Shown: positions 47,753 through 56,257, numbered from the stretch's first letter. The stretch is 64,000 nucleotides of DNA from Granulicatella elegans ATCC 700633 (GCF_000162475.2 NZ_KI391971.1:1136911-1200910); one strand, 5' to 3'. The notes: a model not told the origin generated them from the sequence alone. Made by a program: numbers and translations.

Positions 47753-49207
47753 TTATTGAACTTCTTTATGTGATTTTCTATCGAAGTATACATGATTTGG
47801 TAACATTGCTTGTCCACCCATTAATTCGTCAATTGAACCAATCGCATATCCTTCCTGTTGTAAGAAGTCTAATAATCGAGGTAAAGCTTCAACTGTTTCT
47901 GGATGAATATCGTGCATTAAAATAATTGAACCATTATAAGTTCCTTCTCTTACTTCTTGAAGAATACTATTTACATTTCTACTCTTCCAATCTAAAGTAT
48001 CTACAGACCAATTTAAAATAGCAATTCCTGCTTGTTCTGCAACCATACGGTCAAATCCACCATATGGAGGTCTTAAAGTTGTTGGACGAATTCCGCCAGT
48101 AGCATCTCCAATTAATTTTTGAGTATCTGCCACTTGTTTATGAACACCTTCAGGAGTTAATGTTGTTAATAATGGATGGCTATATGAATGATTTCCTACT
48201 TGATGGCCTTGTTCCACAATTTGTTTAATAATATCTTCATTACCCGGAACATGTTTTCCCATAATATAGAATGTTGCATGAACTCCATATCGTTTTAAAA
48301 TATCTAAAACTTTCGGAGTCAACTCACTACTTGGACCATCATCAAAACTAATTGCCACACGTTTTTCATTTAAACGTTCCTCTAATTGATTTTTCCAATT
48401 TTCATAAGCTTCTTGTTGTGACTCAGGAATACGATCACTTTTTAAAATTGGAAATAGTTCTTGAAACGAAAATGAAATTTGAGTCAAGTTTTCTCCGTTA
48501 CTCGTTTGAATAGGTTCTTTCAAGTTGAATCTAAATCCATTTTGAATAATAGATGCATCTAGGTTTTTCCAATTTTCATAAGCAAATTCTTTTAATAATT
48601 GGTTAGTCTGTTCTTCAGATAAAGATTGTTCTTTTGCTACGTTCATAGCTTTTTTAACAAAATGATTCGTAACTTCTAAATCATTAATAAATAATTCACT
48701 GATAACAGCTGTCCCAGATTTTTCTTTACCTTCTAATTGATGCCCTAATTCATCATAAGCTACCTGTTCCAATCCTTTTTTAGTTTCTTGGTAAACAGAT
48801 TGATAATAATAAACATCTTTGATTCCATTTAAAACATGTGATTGATACACCTTTAAATATACCCAAGTACGTTTTGATTCATCTTTATATTGTTCTTGTG
48901 CTTTTTCTAATAAAACATCTAATTCCTTTTGAATAGGTTCAACGATTTTTTGGTCAACAGTAGGATATGACACCGTAAATACTGTATTCCCAATAGTTTG
49001 AGATTGAACTTCTACAGCTTCATTATACTGCTGTGCATCAGTTGCTTCAGCTTTTCTCATAACAGCTTCATTTCTTCTAATCAAATGATTTTTTGCTAAG
49101 CTGCTGACTACGAACCACTCAACTAATACTAAAAATAAAATCAAAATAGCAATTGCAACTAATTGAGGTAGTTCTAATCGTTTTATACCTTTCCAGTCTC
49201 TCTTCAT
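47753..49207 (-). CDS. Membrane-anchored polysaccharide deacetylase
   Basis: A 484-residue protein with a signal anchor (about 15-36), a DUF3298-like extracellular region (about 70-270) and a C-terminal NodB domain. All five NodB motifs are present: SFDDGP, HSYSHP, RPPYGG, DTLDW and ILMHD. It is the layout of PgdA-type peptidoglycan N-acetylglucosamine deacetylases, which give lysozyme resistance. A wall-polymer substrate is an alternative. Confidence 0.9.
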   Translation of the reverse strand: MKRDWKGIKRLELPQLVAIAILILFLVLVEWFVVSSLAKNHLIRRNEAVMRKAEATDAQQYNEAVEVQSQTIGNTVFTVSYPTVDQKIVEPIQKELDVLLEKAQEQYKDESKRTWVYLKVYQSHVLNGIKDVYYYQSVYQETKKGLEQVAYDELGHQLEGKEKSGTAVISELFINDLEVTNHFVKKAMNVAKEQSLSEEQTNQLLKEFAYENWKNLDASIIQNGFRFNLKEPIQTSNGENLTQISFSFQELFPILKSDRIPESQQEAYENWKNQLEERLNEKRVAISFDDGPSSELTPKVLDILKRYGVHATFYIMGKHVPGNEDIIKQIVEQGHQVGNHSYSHPLLTTLTPEGVHKQVADTQKLIGDATGGIRPTTLRPPYGGFDRMVAEQAGIAILNWSVDTLDWKSRNVNSILQEVREGTYNGSIILMHDIHPETVEALPRLLDFLQQEGYAIGSIDELMGGQAMLPNHVYFDRKSHKEVQ

Positions 49208-49232
49208 ATTTCCTCTTCCTAATCTTTACATT

Positions 49233-49661
49233 TTATGATTTTTGTTGACAATTTGGACAAACTCCAAAAACTTCCATACGATGCCCTAGAACTTTATACC
49301 CTGTTAATTCTTCAGCAACTGATTCTACATCTTCCAATAAAGGATAAAATAAATCCTCTACACAACCACATTCTTGACAGACTACATGATAGTGCTTCCC
49401 TATATTAAAATCATATCTACTAGCATCATCCCCATATGTTAATTCTAGTAAATATCCCTCATCCGTTAATTTATTCAAATTATTATAAACGGTTGCCATA
49501 CTAATATTGGGATCTTTCGCAACAATAGCTGTGTAAATATCCTCAGCAGTAGGATGATGCGACTCAGCTAAATAATCTAAAATGGCTATTCTTTGAGTTG
49601 TCATTCTTACGCCGTCTTCTCTTAACTTTTCCTTTAATTTTTTCAGTTCTTTTTCGTGCAT
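49233..49661 (-). CDS. perR: Fur-family peroxide repressor (PerR)
   Basis: A 142-residue Fur-family protein. The winged helix shows MTTQRIAILDYLAESHHPTA; the regulatory metal ligands are in YGDDASRYDFNIGKHYHVV; the structural zinc Cys pairs are CQECG and CPNCQ. PerR represses peroxide-defence genes. Fur or Zur are less likely because of the PerR-like DDASRYD segment. An inverted repeat lies 70-110 bases upstream. Confidence 0.88.
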   Translation of the reverse strand: MHEKELKKLKEKLREDGVRMTTQRIAILDYLAESHHPTAEDIYTAIVAKDPNISMATVYNNLNKLTDEGYLLELTYGDDASRYDFNIGKHYHVVCQECGCVEDLFYPLLEDVESVAEELTGYKVLGHRMEVFGVCPNCQQKS

Positions 49662-49728
49662 AGAACCCCTTCTCTAACTTTAAATATTCGGATAAATTCT
49701 TCTATAATAACATCGTTCTGTAATATTG

Positions 49729-49772
49729 TAACATATTTGTAACATTAATACTAGCGTTAAATCAATGTTACA
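49729..49772. repeat. GTAACATT inverted repeat upstream of perR
   Basis: GTAACATT (49739-49746) and AATGTTAC (49764-49771) form arms of a symmetrical site, with an extra half-site GTAACAT at 49729-49735. It may be an operator; it is not the PerR consensus. The rest of the 277-bp gap is A/T-rich, with a GATTATGATAATTAG stretch near 49776-49791 that weakly resembles a Fur-type box. Confidence 0.45.
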
Positions 49773-49841
49773 TTTCTAATTATCATAATCCACTTTATTA
49801 TACTAACAACTGATTAAACAAGCAAATTACAATTTCAAAAG

Positions 49842-49884
49842 AAAAATGGACAGAAATCTTAAGTTTTATTTAGATTCCTTTGTC
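49842..49884 (-). terminator. Terminator after the DJ-1 gene
   Basis: On the minus strand TGGACA...AATCT pairs with AGATT...TGTCCA and is followed by TTTTTC. Confidence 0.65.
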
Positions 49885-49938
49885 CACTTCAATTTTAATA
49901 ACTATTACTTTGAAATTTTATTAAGCTTTATGAACACC

Positions 49939-50490
49939 TTATTGTAGCAAACGATTATATCCCATCGCTTCTCTTAGGGGTGCTGCATCAATCCCTAAAG
50001 CCCCCACAATTGTATAAGAAAACTCAAAAGCTGCTGCGGGACCTGAACCCGTAATCACTCGACCATCTTGATGTACAAAATCACCTGTATAAGTACCATC
50101 AACAATTTGTTTTTCAAATCCAGGATAACAAGTGTAATGACAATTTTTTAACGCTCCAGAATTTTCAATGGCAATCGGTGCAGCACAATTAGCTGCGACC
50201 AATTTGCCAACATCATAATGACGTTTGACAAAATCTTGTACCGCTTGGTGATTTTTTAATAATTTTGCCCCTGGCATTCCACCTGGTAAAATTACAATAT
50301 CATATAACTCATTCATAACCTCTACTAATTCTTTATCTGTTGAAATCGTTAAATTATGTGAACCAGTCGCTACTTTAGCATCTACTCCAACTATATCGAC
50401 TTCTACTCCTGCACGACGTAAAATATCCATTGGCGCTATTGCCTCAATTTCTTCAAATCCTGTTGTCAATACAATGGCTGCTCTTTTCAT
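49939..50490 (-). CDS. DJ-1/PfpI family protein
   Basis: A 183-residue DJ-1-type protein. The conserved Glu is in TTGFEEIEAIAPMDILRRAG; the nucleophile Cys is in VAANCAAPIAIENSG. Members act as glyoxalases, deglycases or chaperone-like stress proteins; YajL/DJ-1 is the nearest branch. Single gene between perR and degV. Confidence 0.88.
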   Translation of the reverse strand: MKRAAIVLTTGFEEIEAIAPMDILRRAGVEVDIVGVDAKVATGSHNLTISTDKELVEVMNELYDIVILPGGMPGAKLLKNHQAVQDFVKRHYDVGKLVAANCAAPIAIENSGALKNCHYTCYPGFEKQIVDGTYTGDFVHQDGRVITGSGPAAAFEFSYTIVGALGIDAAPLREAMGYNRLLQ

Positions 50491-50642
50491 TGGAACTCCT
50501 CCTTGTTCTTCTTCCTTTCTATTTTACCGATTTTTATTCTTATTTTCAACAGTGGTAGCGTTTCAGTTATCCATTGACAATTCCCTTTTTTCTCAGTATA
50601 TTGAACTCATTAATTGAAAATATAATCCCTAGGAGGAAACAA

Positions 50643-51488
50643 ATGACTTGGAAAATTATTACAGATTCTGGTTGTGATATCAAACACTTAGAATCTCTAC
50701 CTGAGCATTGTACTTACATTAATGTTCCTTTAACGATTCATGTAGGTGAGGAAGAATTTATTGATAATGAAGCATTAGAAATTGATCAAATGATGGTAAA
50801 AATGTATGCCTATGAAGGAAAAACTTCTTCATCTTGTCCAAGCCCTGAGAGCTATTTACAATCATTTGAAGGTGCTGACAATATTATTGTCGTAACGATT
50901 ACTGGTACTTTATCTGGAAGCCATAATAGTGCACAATTAGCAAAAAAAATGTACTTAGAAGAACATCCTGAAGCAAACATTGAAATTATCGACAGCTTAT
51001 CAGCCAGCGGAGAAATGGTATTACTCACACAAGCCATTGCAACCTTCATCAAAGAAGACCCTTCTTTTGAAGTAGTTGTTGAAAAAGCTCGTAATTATCA
51101 TTCAAAAACTAAACTATTATTTGCTCTAGCAAGTGTAGATAATTTAGTGAAAAACGGTCGTCTTAGCAAATTGGTTGGACGTGTTGTTGGATTATTAAAT
51201 ATTCGCATGGTTGGACAGGCTAGTACAGAAGGAACATTAGAATTACTCCATAAATCACGTGGACAAAAGCGTGCTGTTACTGCCATCTGGGATGAAATGA
51301 AGAAAAATCATTACCAAGGTGGACGTGTGGCGATTAGTCATTGCGATAATCCAGAAATTTGTGCCATGATTACGACAGCAATTCACTCTGAATTCCCTAA
51401 TGCTGATGTTCAAGCTTATCCTACTAGTGGATTATGTAGCTACTATGCTGAACAAGGTGGTATTTTAATGGGATATGAAACTCATTAA
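50643..51488 (+). CDS. DegV family fatty-acid-binding protein
   Basis: A 281-residue DegV protein. ITDSGCDIKHLESLPEH and SSCPSPESYLQSFEG are the N-terminal motifs; TITGTLSGSHNSAQLA forms the lipid head-group pocket. Members related to FakB deliver fatty acids to the FakA kinase. AGGAGG six bases before the ATG at 50643 is decisive. It marks the left border of the accessory island. Confidence 0.9.
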   Translation: MTWKIITDSGCDIKHLESLPEHCTYINVPLTIHVGEEEFIDNEALEIDQMMVKMYAYEGKTSSSCPSPESYLQSFEGADNIIVVTITGTLSGSHNSAQLAKKMYLEEHPEANIEIIDSLSASGEMVLLTQAIATFIKEDPSFEVVVEKARNYHSKTKLLFALASVDNLVKNGRLSKLVGRVVGLLNIRMVGQASTEGTLELLHKSRGQKRAVTAIWDEMKKNHYQGGRVAISHCDNPEICAMITTAIHSEFPNADVQAYPTSGLCSYYAEQGGILMGYETH

Positions 51489-51510
51489 TAAAACTCTATC
51501 ATAAAAAATA

Positions 51511-51547
51511 AACGACTCCTATCGAACGATAAGAGTCGTTTTTATTA
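51511..51547 (+). terminator. Terminator of degV
   Basis: AACGACTC / GAGTCGTT stem with TTTTTATT. Its right arm is copied again at 53049 as part of a direct repeat. Confidence 0.88.
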
Positions 51548-51639
51548 TACTAATTCACTTTTTAAATAAGCATCTACTAAAGCTTCGGTTGCCTAAATTG
51601 ATTTTATATGTGTTCTTTCATAGGAATGACTTGATTCGA
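51531..51639. repeat. Direct repeat, left copy (about 108 bp)
   Basis: This stretch (right arm of the degV terminator plus the last codons of the aminopeptidase fragment) is nearly identical to 53049-53156. The two copies frame about 1.4 kb with the acetyltransferase gene and several gene scraps. Confidence 0.9.
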
Positions 51640-51955
51640 TTCCTGCTCCTAGTAAAGCATGTTTGACATCTGCTCCTGCACGCATGGCAGCTGAAGCATC
51701 ACTTCCATAAAATGGATAAATATCTAAACGATAGTCAATTTCTTTTTCTTTTGCTAAGTCTACTAAATGTTGACGTAGCGTATAATTATAAGGACCAGAA
51801 CCATCTTTCACACAAATAGAAACCGTATATTCATCTGTTTGTTGGTCATCTCCCATTGCACCCATATCGACTGCTAAAAATTCCACAGCATTTTCAGGAA
51901 TGCTACTATTCGCCCCTGTTCCCGTTTCTTCAATACAACTAAACATAAAATGTGG
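51543..51955 (-). pseudogene. Displaced 3' end of the M42 aminopeptidase gene
   Basis: It encodes the last 137 or so residues of the aminopeptidase that is intact at 58275-59309 (from FMFSCIEETGTGAN to the C-terminus). DNA identity is very high up to a sharp break at about 51955, where the sequence departs after ACATAAAATG. A nonsense TAG replaces the CAA codon after THIKSI. It has no start region and cannot make a working enzyme. Confidence 0.92.
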
Positions 51956-52031
51956 TGTTAGCAAACTTCTATATTATAGAACGAAAGTAATAGAATTGTT
52001 GTTTAAAATTAAACTTTAGAATTAAAATATT

Positions 52032-52145
52032 TTATAGTTCAGAAATACACAAGAAATATTTTTGCTGATTTTGATCTGTCACACAATATTTTTTATCATC
52101 TGACCAGCTTTTATTTATGGCTACTTTACTAATAATCTTTATCAA
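52032..52145 (-). pseudogene. N-terminal remnant of an APH-type phosphotransferase
   Basis: A TTG preceded by GAGGAG opens 37 codons ending in TAA. The peptide contains INKSWSDDKKYCVTDQNQQ and KYFLCISEL, which resembles the first strands of aminoglycoside/choline-type phosphotransferases (K-x-W-S-x-D-K-K-Y pattern). The kinase core is absent. It lies directly downstream of the AAC(6')-like gene. Family call is from pattern memory, so moderate. Confidence 0.5.
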
Positions 52146-52262
52146 TCACTCCTCGATTAACTTTACAACATTATTATATTCTTAACTAATGAAAAGTAAT
52201 TCATAGTCCGTCCATTCTTTCACACTTCCTAAAGATACATAAATTTTTACCACGTTCTGAAA

Positions 52263-52691
52263 TTATAAATTCTTCTTAAAATGAATAATTCTATTTGCCT
52301 CCTGAAATCCAATATTGAGATGAAATATTATAGAATCCGTATTCGTTAAAGTACAGTCACTTGCAAACTCCTTACATCCTTTATTTTTCGCCCATTCCTC
52401 ACATTTTGTACAGAGATTTTTAGCAATATTCTTTAAACGATATTCCTCGTCGACAATAATCCCTTCTAAGAATCCAACAGGACTATATTTACAACCTTCA
52501 ACATAATCAAATCTGAGTGAACATAGTGCTAGACCTACAATTGTGTCACCTTCAACTTCAGTAAAGATTGCAGTATTTTTGCCATTCGTATATTTTTTTA
52601 CTTCATCAATAGCTTCTTTATCAGACAATCGGGGCCATAATTGTTTCATTAGTTTAGCCGTTTTTATATAATCATTTGTTATTCCATCCAT
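52263..52691 (-). CDS. Aminoglycoside 6'-N-acetyltransferase-like GNAT protein
   Basis: A 142-residue GNAT enzyme. LRFDYVEG, YSPVGFLEGIIVDEEYR, CKEFASDCTLTN, HLNIGFQEANRIIHFKK and the short length follow the AAC(6')-I type found in Acinetobacter and some Gram-positives (pattern RFEYVxG / SPVGFLEGIYV / EFASD / HxxLGFxE). It may therefore acetylate aminoglycosides. GAGGAGG precedes the ATG at 52691, and a TTG 18 bases upstream overlaps that site. It sits between repeats in the accessory island, next to a phosphotransferase scrap, suggesting acquired resistance genes. Confidence 0.75.
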   Translation of the reverse strand: MDGITNDYIKTAKLMKQLWPRLSDKEAIDEVKKYTNGKNTAIFTEVEGDTIVGLALCSLRFDYVEGCKYSPVGFLEGIIVDEEYRLKNIAKNLCTKCEEWAKNKGCKEFASDCTLTNTDSIIFHLNIGFQEANRIIHFKKNL

Positions 52692-52720
52692 ATTGATGTT
52701 CCTCCTCAAATTACAAGCAA

Positions 52721-53040
52721 ATGTTTCGAATCATGCTGTTACTTTGTTGCTCATTGATTGATACCAATACCATCCCCTTCTACTTTTCGACTTTCTCAGA
52801 TTGGAAGAGCAGAGCCACACACTCAGCGGTTCGAACTTACCGTATCATCTCGTCGGTATTTCTCCTTATTCTACGAGTCCTATCCCATTGGCGGAGCATC
52901 TACTTCTACTTCGCTAATGCCTCAGCTCGTACAAGCAGTGATACCACCTCAACATGAAACAAGTGAACACTACGTATGCCAAGTAGTCTTGTCTGTAAGT
53001 AGAAACAGGTCTATAAGCTTTTTATCAATGGCATAAGGTT
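52721..53040. other. Unidentified stretch of higher G+C
   Basis: About 320 bp with clearly more G and C than the surroundings (for example CGGTTCGAACTTACCGTATC). Overlapping open frames exist on the plus strand, but none looks like a known protein and codon use is poor. Probably a scrap of a mobile element. Confidence 0.3.
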
Positions 53041-53048
53041 ATCGTACA

Positions 53049-53156
53049 TAAGAGTCGTTTTTATTATACTAATTCACTTTTTAAATAAGCATCTACTAAA
53101 GCTTCGGTTGCCTAAATTGATTTTATATGTGTTCTTTCATAGGAATGACTTGATTC
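53049..53156. repeat. Direct repeat, right copy (about 108 bp)
   Basis: Second copy of 51531-51639, including half of the degV terminator and the same nonsense mutation in the aminopeptidase tail. Sharing of that mutation shows it was copied from the left fragment and not from the intact gene. Confidence 0.9.
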
Positions 53157-53223
53157 AATTCTCCTTTGTTCTATTTAAATTTTGTGTGATACATTCACAG
53201 CAACATTCATCAATAACTTTCAA
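53155..53223 (-). pseudogene. Small Cys-rich open frame cut at the repeat border
   Basis: GGAGG, eight bases, TTG, then 22 codons: LKVIDECCCECITQNLNRT followed by KEN and a stop that falls inside the direct repeat. It is probably the 5' end of a longer gene cut by the rearrangement. A short metal-binding peptide is possible but unproven. Confidence 0.3.
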
Positions 53224-53298
53224 TTACATAACCTCCATATATTTAAAACCATTTAATTCAAGGTAAATCCCAACCAATTTTCATTTATAGTTTTTAAA

Positions 53299-53350
53299 TA
53301 AAAAAATACCCCTTGATTGTATCGTCAATTATCGGTATCATTCAAGGGGT
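53299..53350 (-). terminator. Terminator of the metal-efflux operon
   Basis: TACCCCTTGA / TCAAGGGGTG with a 25-base loop and a T-run on the minus strand. Confidence 0.75.
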
Positions 53351-53366
53351 GAATAGGAAAAATAGT

Positions 53367-55211
53367 TTATAGATTCTTTACATTCAAAGCTCTAAAAGCA
53401 TTTAATACTGCGATGATAGTTACACCTACATCTGCAAATATAGCTGCCCACATAGTAGTTATTCCAAAAGCACTCAAAATAAGAACAATTATTTTTATTC
53501 CAATTGCAAATACTATGTTTTGATGTGCAATTTTTAGTGTCTTTTTAGAAATCTTCATTGTAGTAGCAATTTTCGATGGCTCATCAGTCATAATTACAAC
53601 ATCAGAAGCTTCAATGGCCGCATCAGAACCTAAACCACCCATTGCTATTCCAATGTCTGCACGAGCTAATACAGGTGCATCATTGATTCCGTCACCAACA
53701 AAGGCAAGTTTACCTTTTTTAGATTTTTGCGAAAATAATTCTTCTAATTTTTCAACTTTGTCTGCTGGCAACAGTTCTGCATAAACCTTATCAAGACCAA
53801 GCTCTTTAGCAACTTTTGAACCAATACTTTTATTATCACCTGTCAACATAACTATTTGTTTAATATTAGCTGCCTTAAGTTCCTTGATTGCTTGTGCTGA
53901 ATCTTCCTTTACCTCATCGGCAATTACAATGTAACCTATATATTTGTTATTAACAGCAACATGTACAATAGTACCGATCAGCTCTCCCTTGAAATAAGGG
54001 ATATCCATCATTTTCATAAGTTTGATATTTCCTGCCATAACCTTTTTGCCATCTACTGTTGCAATAACACCATGACCTGATATCTCTTCTACATCTGAAA
54101 TACGTCCATTGTCTATTTCTTTGCTATATGCACGTTTCAGTGAAAGTGAAATCGGATGATTGGAATAGCTTTCTGCATGTGCAGTTAATTCTAGTAGCTC
54201 TTCTTTGGAAACTCCTTCTGGATGAATTTCCTGTACATTAAATACACCTTTCGTTAGTGTTCCAGTTTTATCAAAAACAACAATTTCAGTTTCTGCTAAT
54301 GCCTCTAAATAATTACTACCCTTGACTAAAACACCTTTTTTTGAGGCTCCACCTATTCCACCGAAGAAACTCAAAGGAATTGAAATAACTAAAGCACACG
54401 GACAGGATACCACAAGGAATGATAGTGCTCTATATATCCAATCACTAAAAGTCGCCCCGTCTATAACAAGAGGTGGTATAATAGCTAGAAAAACTGCAAT
54501 TATAACCACAACCGGTGTATAATATCTCGCAAACTTCGTAATAAATTGTTCTGAATTGGATTTTTTACTACTTGCATTTTCAACTAAATCAAGAATTTTA
54601 CTTACAGTAGATTCTCCAAATTCCTTGGTAACCTCTGCTGTAATAACCCCATTAATGTTGATGCACCCACTTAGGATATCACTTCCAACTTCTACTTCAC
54701 GAGGAACAGATTCGCCTGTTAGTGTCGATGTATCAATCATTGAACTTCCCTCAATTACCTTGCCATCAAGAGGAATTTTTTCTCCTGCTTTAATTACAAT
54801 AATATCTCCAATTTGTACTTCATCTGGGTCAACTTTGACAAGTTCATCACCTTTTTTAACATTTGCATAATCTGGTCGAATATCCATAAGGCTTGCAATT
54901 GACTTTCTCGACTTGCCAACTGCATAGCTTTGAAACAGTTCTCCAACTTGATAAAACAGCATAACTGCAACACCTTCAGGATACTCACCAATAAAAAATG
55001 CACCAATTGTTGCAATACTCATTAAAAAATTTTCATCGAAAACTTGACCTTTAAAAATATTTTTTACAGCTCTTTTTACAACATCTCCACCTACAATAAT
55101 GTAACTTATTATAAAGAGAGCAATCTGTAACCATTCGTTATTTAAACTAAGCAATACTGCTGTAGCTAACACGGCTGCACCAATAATTATTCGCCATAGT
55201 CGTTTTGTCAT
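53367..55211 (-). CDS. cadA: Cadmium/zinc-type P1B ATPase
   Basis: A 614-residue heavy-metal efflux ATPase. Visible are the TGES actuator motif (STLTGESVPREVEVG), the membrane metal site SCPCALVISIPLSFFGGIGG, the DKTGTLTKG phosphorylation site, the HP locus (YSNHPISLSL) and GDGINDAPVLARADIGIAMG. The CPC site followed by the PLSFFGGIG stretch indicates the Cd/Zn/Pb group. There is no N-terminal metal domain; it is a separate gene just upstream. Expression is probably controlled by the CadC-like repressor. 15 bases from the HMA gene. Confidence 0.92.
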   Translation of the reverse strand: MTKRLWRIIIGAAVLATAVLLSLNNEWLQIALFIISYIIVGGDVVKRAVKNIFKGQVFDENFLMSIATIGAFFIGEYPEGVAVMLFYQVGELFQSYAVGKSRKSIASLMDIRPDYANVKKGDELVKVDPDEVQIGDIIVIKAGEKIPLDGKVIEGSSMIDTSTLTGESVPREVEVGSDILSGCININGVITAEVTKEFGESTVSKILDLVENASSKKSNSEQFITKFARYYTPVVVIIAVFLAIIPPLVIDGATFSDWIYRALSFLVVSCPCALVISIPLSFFGGIGGASKKGVLVKGSNYLEALAETEIVVFDKTGTLTKGVFNVQEIHPEGVSKEELLELTAHAESYSNHPISLSLKRAYSKEIDNGRISDVEEISGHGVIATVDGKKVMAGNIKLMKMMDIPYFKGELIGTIVHVAVNNKYIGYIVIADEVKEDSAQAIKELKAANIKQIVMLTGDNKSIGSKVAKELGLDKVYAELLPADKVEKLEELFSQKSKKGKLAFVGDGINDAPVLARADIGIAMGGLGSDAAIEASDVVIMTDEPSKIATTMKISKKTLKIAHQNIVFAIGIKIIVLILSAFGITTMWAAIFADVGVTIIAVLNAFRALNVKNL

Positions 55212-55226
55212 ACTAAATAGCCTCCT

Positions 55227-55448
55227 TTAAGCCTTTTTCATAGTTGTATCGGGTTCGATTTTTTTAACTATTCTTTCGGCCTCTGCTATTATTGTTGGCA
55301 TTTTTTCATCCTCACCATCAATAACGAGTTTTGTGGTCATAAAGTTAACAGTAGCTTCTTTCACTCCATCAAGCTCATTAATAGCCTTTTCCATTTTTGC
55401 CGCGCAATTTGCACAATCTAAACCTTCAAGTATAAATTTCTTTTTCAT
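55227..55448 (-). CDS. Small heavy-metal-binding (HMA) protein
   Basis: A 73-residue ferredoxin-like HMA domain with the metal loop GLDCANCAAKME. In most CadA proteins this domain is the N-terminus of the pump; here it is a free protein. It ends in DTTMKKA. It probably hands metal to the ATPase or senses load. GGAGG precedes the ATG. Confidence 0.9.
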   Translation of the reverse strand: MKKKFILEGLDCANCAAKMEKAINELDGVKEATVNFMTTKLVIDGEDEKMPTIIAEAERIVKKIEPDTTMKKA

Positions 55449-55593
55449 TATTAAATCCTCCTAAATATTATTTGTAATTTTATTTTGAATACTACAAGTC
55501 TTTTTCAAATTTTCTTGAAGCATTGCTCATTTGAAATGAAGACTTAAATATATGCCCAAATATCTTCAAAAAATATTCTATTCTACCGCATTA

Positions 55594-55962
55594 CTACTTC
55601 TCGTTGATATGAATTAGACCTTGGTCAAATATTTCTCTTACATGATCATCAACTAATGAATAATATACTACTTTGCCTTCTTTTCTGTTTTTCACTAAAT
55701 TAGCTTGTTTTAAGACTCTCAGCTGATGGGAAATTGCTGATTGTGTCATGTTAAGTAATACAGCGATATCACAAACACACATTTCAGCTTCATGTAAAGC
55801 CCATAATATCCTGATTCGTGTTGAATCTCCAAATACTTTAAACAATTCTGCTAGATCATAAAGGCTTTCTTCTTGAGGCATTTTATCTCTAACTTGATTT
55901 ACAATATCCTCATGAATTACATTGTAGTCACATCTTTCAATTGAATTAAATTTTTTAGTCAT
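55594..55962 (-). CDS. cadC: ArsR-family metal-responsive repressor (CadC-like)
   Basis: A 122-residue winged-helix repressor. The metal-site Cys residues are in the N-terminal arm (SIERCDYNV) and in helix alpha-3 (EMCVCDIAVLLNMTQSAISH), the CadC pattern; SAISHQLRVLKQANLVKNRK is the recognition region. Binding of Cd, Pb or Zn releases it from DNA. Two operator-like palindromes frame its promoter. Confidence 0.92.
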   Translation of the reverse strand: MTKKFNSIERCDYNVIHEDIVNQVRDKMPQEESLYDLAELFKVFGDSTRIRILWALHEAEMCVCDIAVLLNMTQSAISHQLRVLKQANLVKNRKEGKVVYYSLVDDHVREIFDQGLIHINEK

Positions 55963-55999
55963 ATTATCACCTCTTTTTAAATCATTTCATCTGATTACT

Positions 56000-56078
56000 T
56001 GAATAAGCATTCATACGTTGTGTATTTATTATATTATTATTTTTCTATTGTGTCAATAGTTATATGAGCATTTATTCA
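56000..56078 (-). promoter_or_regulatory. Promoter and twin operators of the cad operon
   Basis: On the minus strand TTGACA (56051-56056), 17 bases, TATAAT (56028-56033), a full consensus promoter. TGAATAAGCATTCA (56000-56013) is a perfect TGAA-N6-TTCA ArsR/SmtB-type site between promoter and gene. TGAGCATTTATTCA (56065-56078), one mismatch, lies upstream of the -35. Confidence 0.88.
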
Positions 56079-56093
56079 AGTGTTTTTTATTAT

Positions 56094-56257
56094 TTAAAAT
56101 ATCTCAAAAACATCTACTAAGACATTAGTACAGTCCTTTCTCGGTATCCTGTTCCATACATATCCTTTAAACAATTCCTTAAAAATAAAGACTTCTCCTT
56201 CGTACAAGTTTTCGGTTTCTTTAATAGCTTCATCTAACAGCTTATTACATCACTCAT
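56094..56257 (-). pseudogene. DUF1413-family gene, frameshifted
   Basis: ATG at 56257 opens MSDVIS and stops at once. One frame over it continues KLLDEAIKETENLYEGEVF and FKELFKGYVWNRIPRKDCTN, then ends in VDVFEIF and TAA. The LFKGYxWNRIPRKDR pattern is that of DUF1413 proteins found next to serine recombinases in integrative elements. So it is broken by a small deletion near codon 6. Between it and the terminator at 56336 nothing is recognised. Confidence 0.6.

Noticed and set aside
47684-47755. Terminator after the polysaccharide deacetylase gene
   Set aside because: CTATCAAA/TTTGATAG forms a hairpin, but no T-run follows on the minus strand.
52721-53036. Two overlapping plus-strand frames of 78 and 92 codons
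   Set aside because: No ribosome site, no family resemblance and overlapping frames of equal quality; more likely a non-coding scrap of a mobile element.
54322-54870. Plus-strand frames opposite the cad ATPase
   Set aside because: Antisense shadows of a well-conserved gene on the minus strand.
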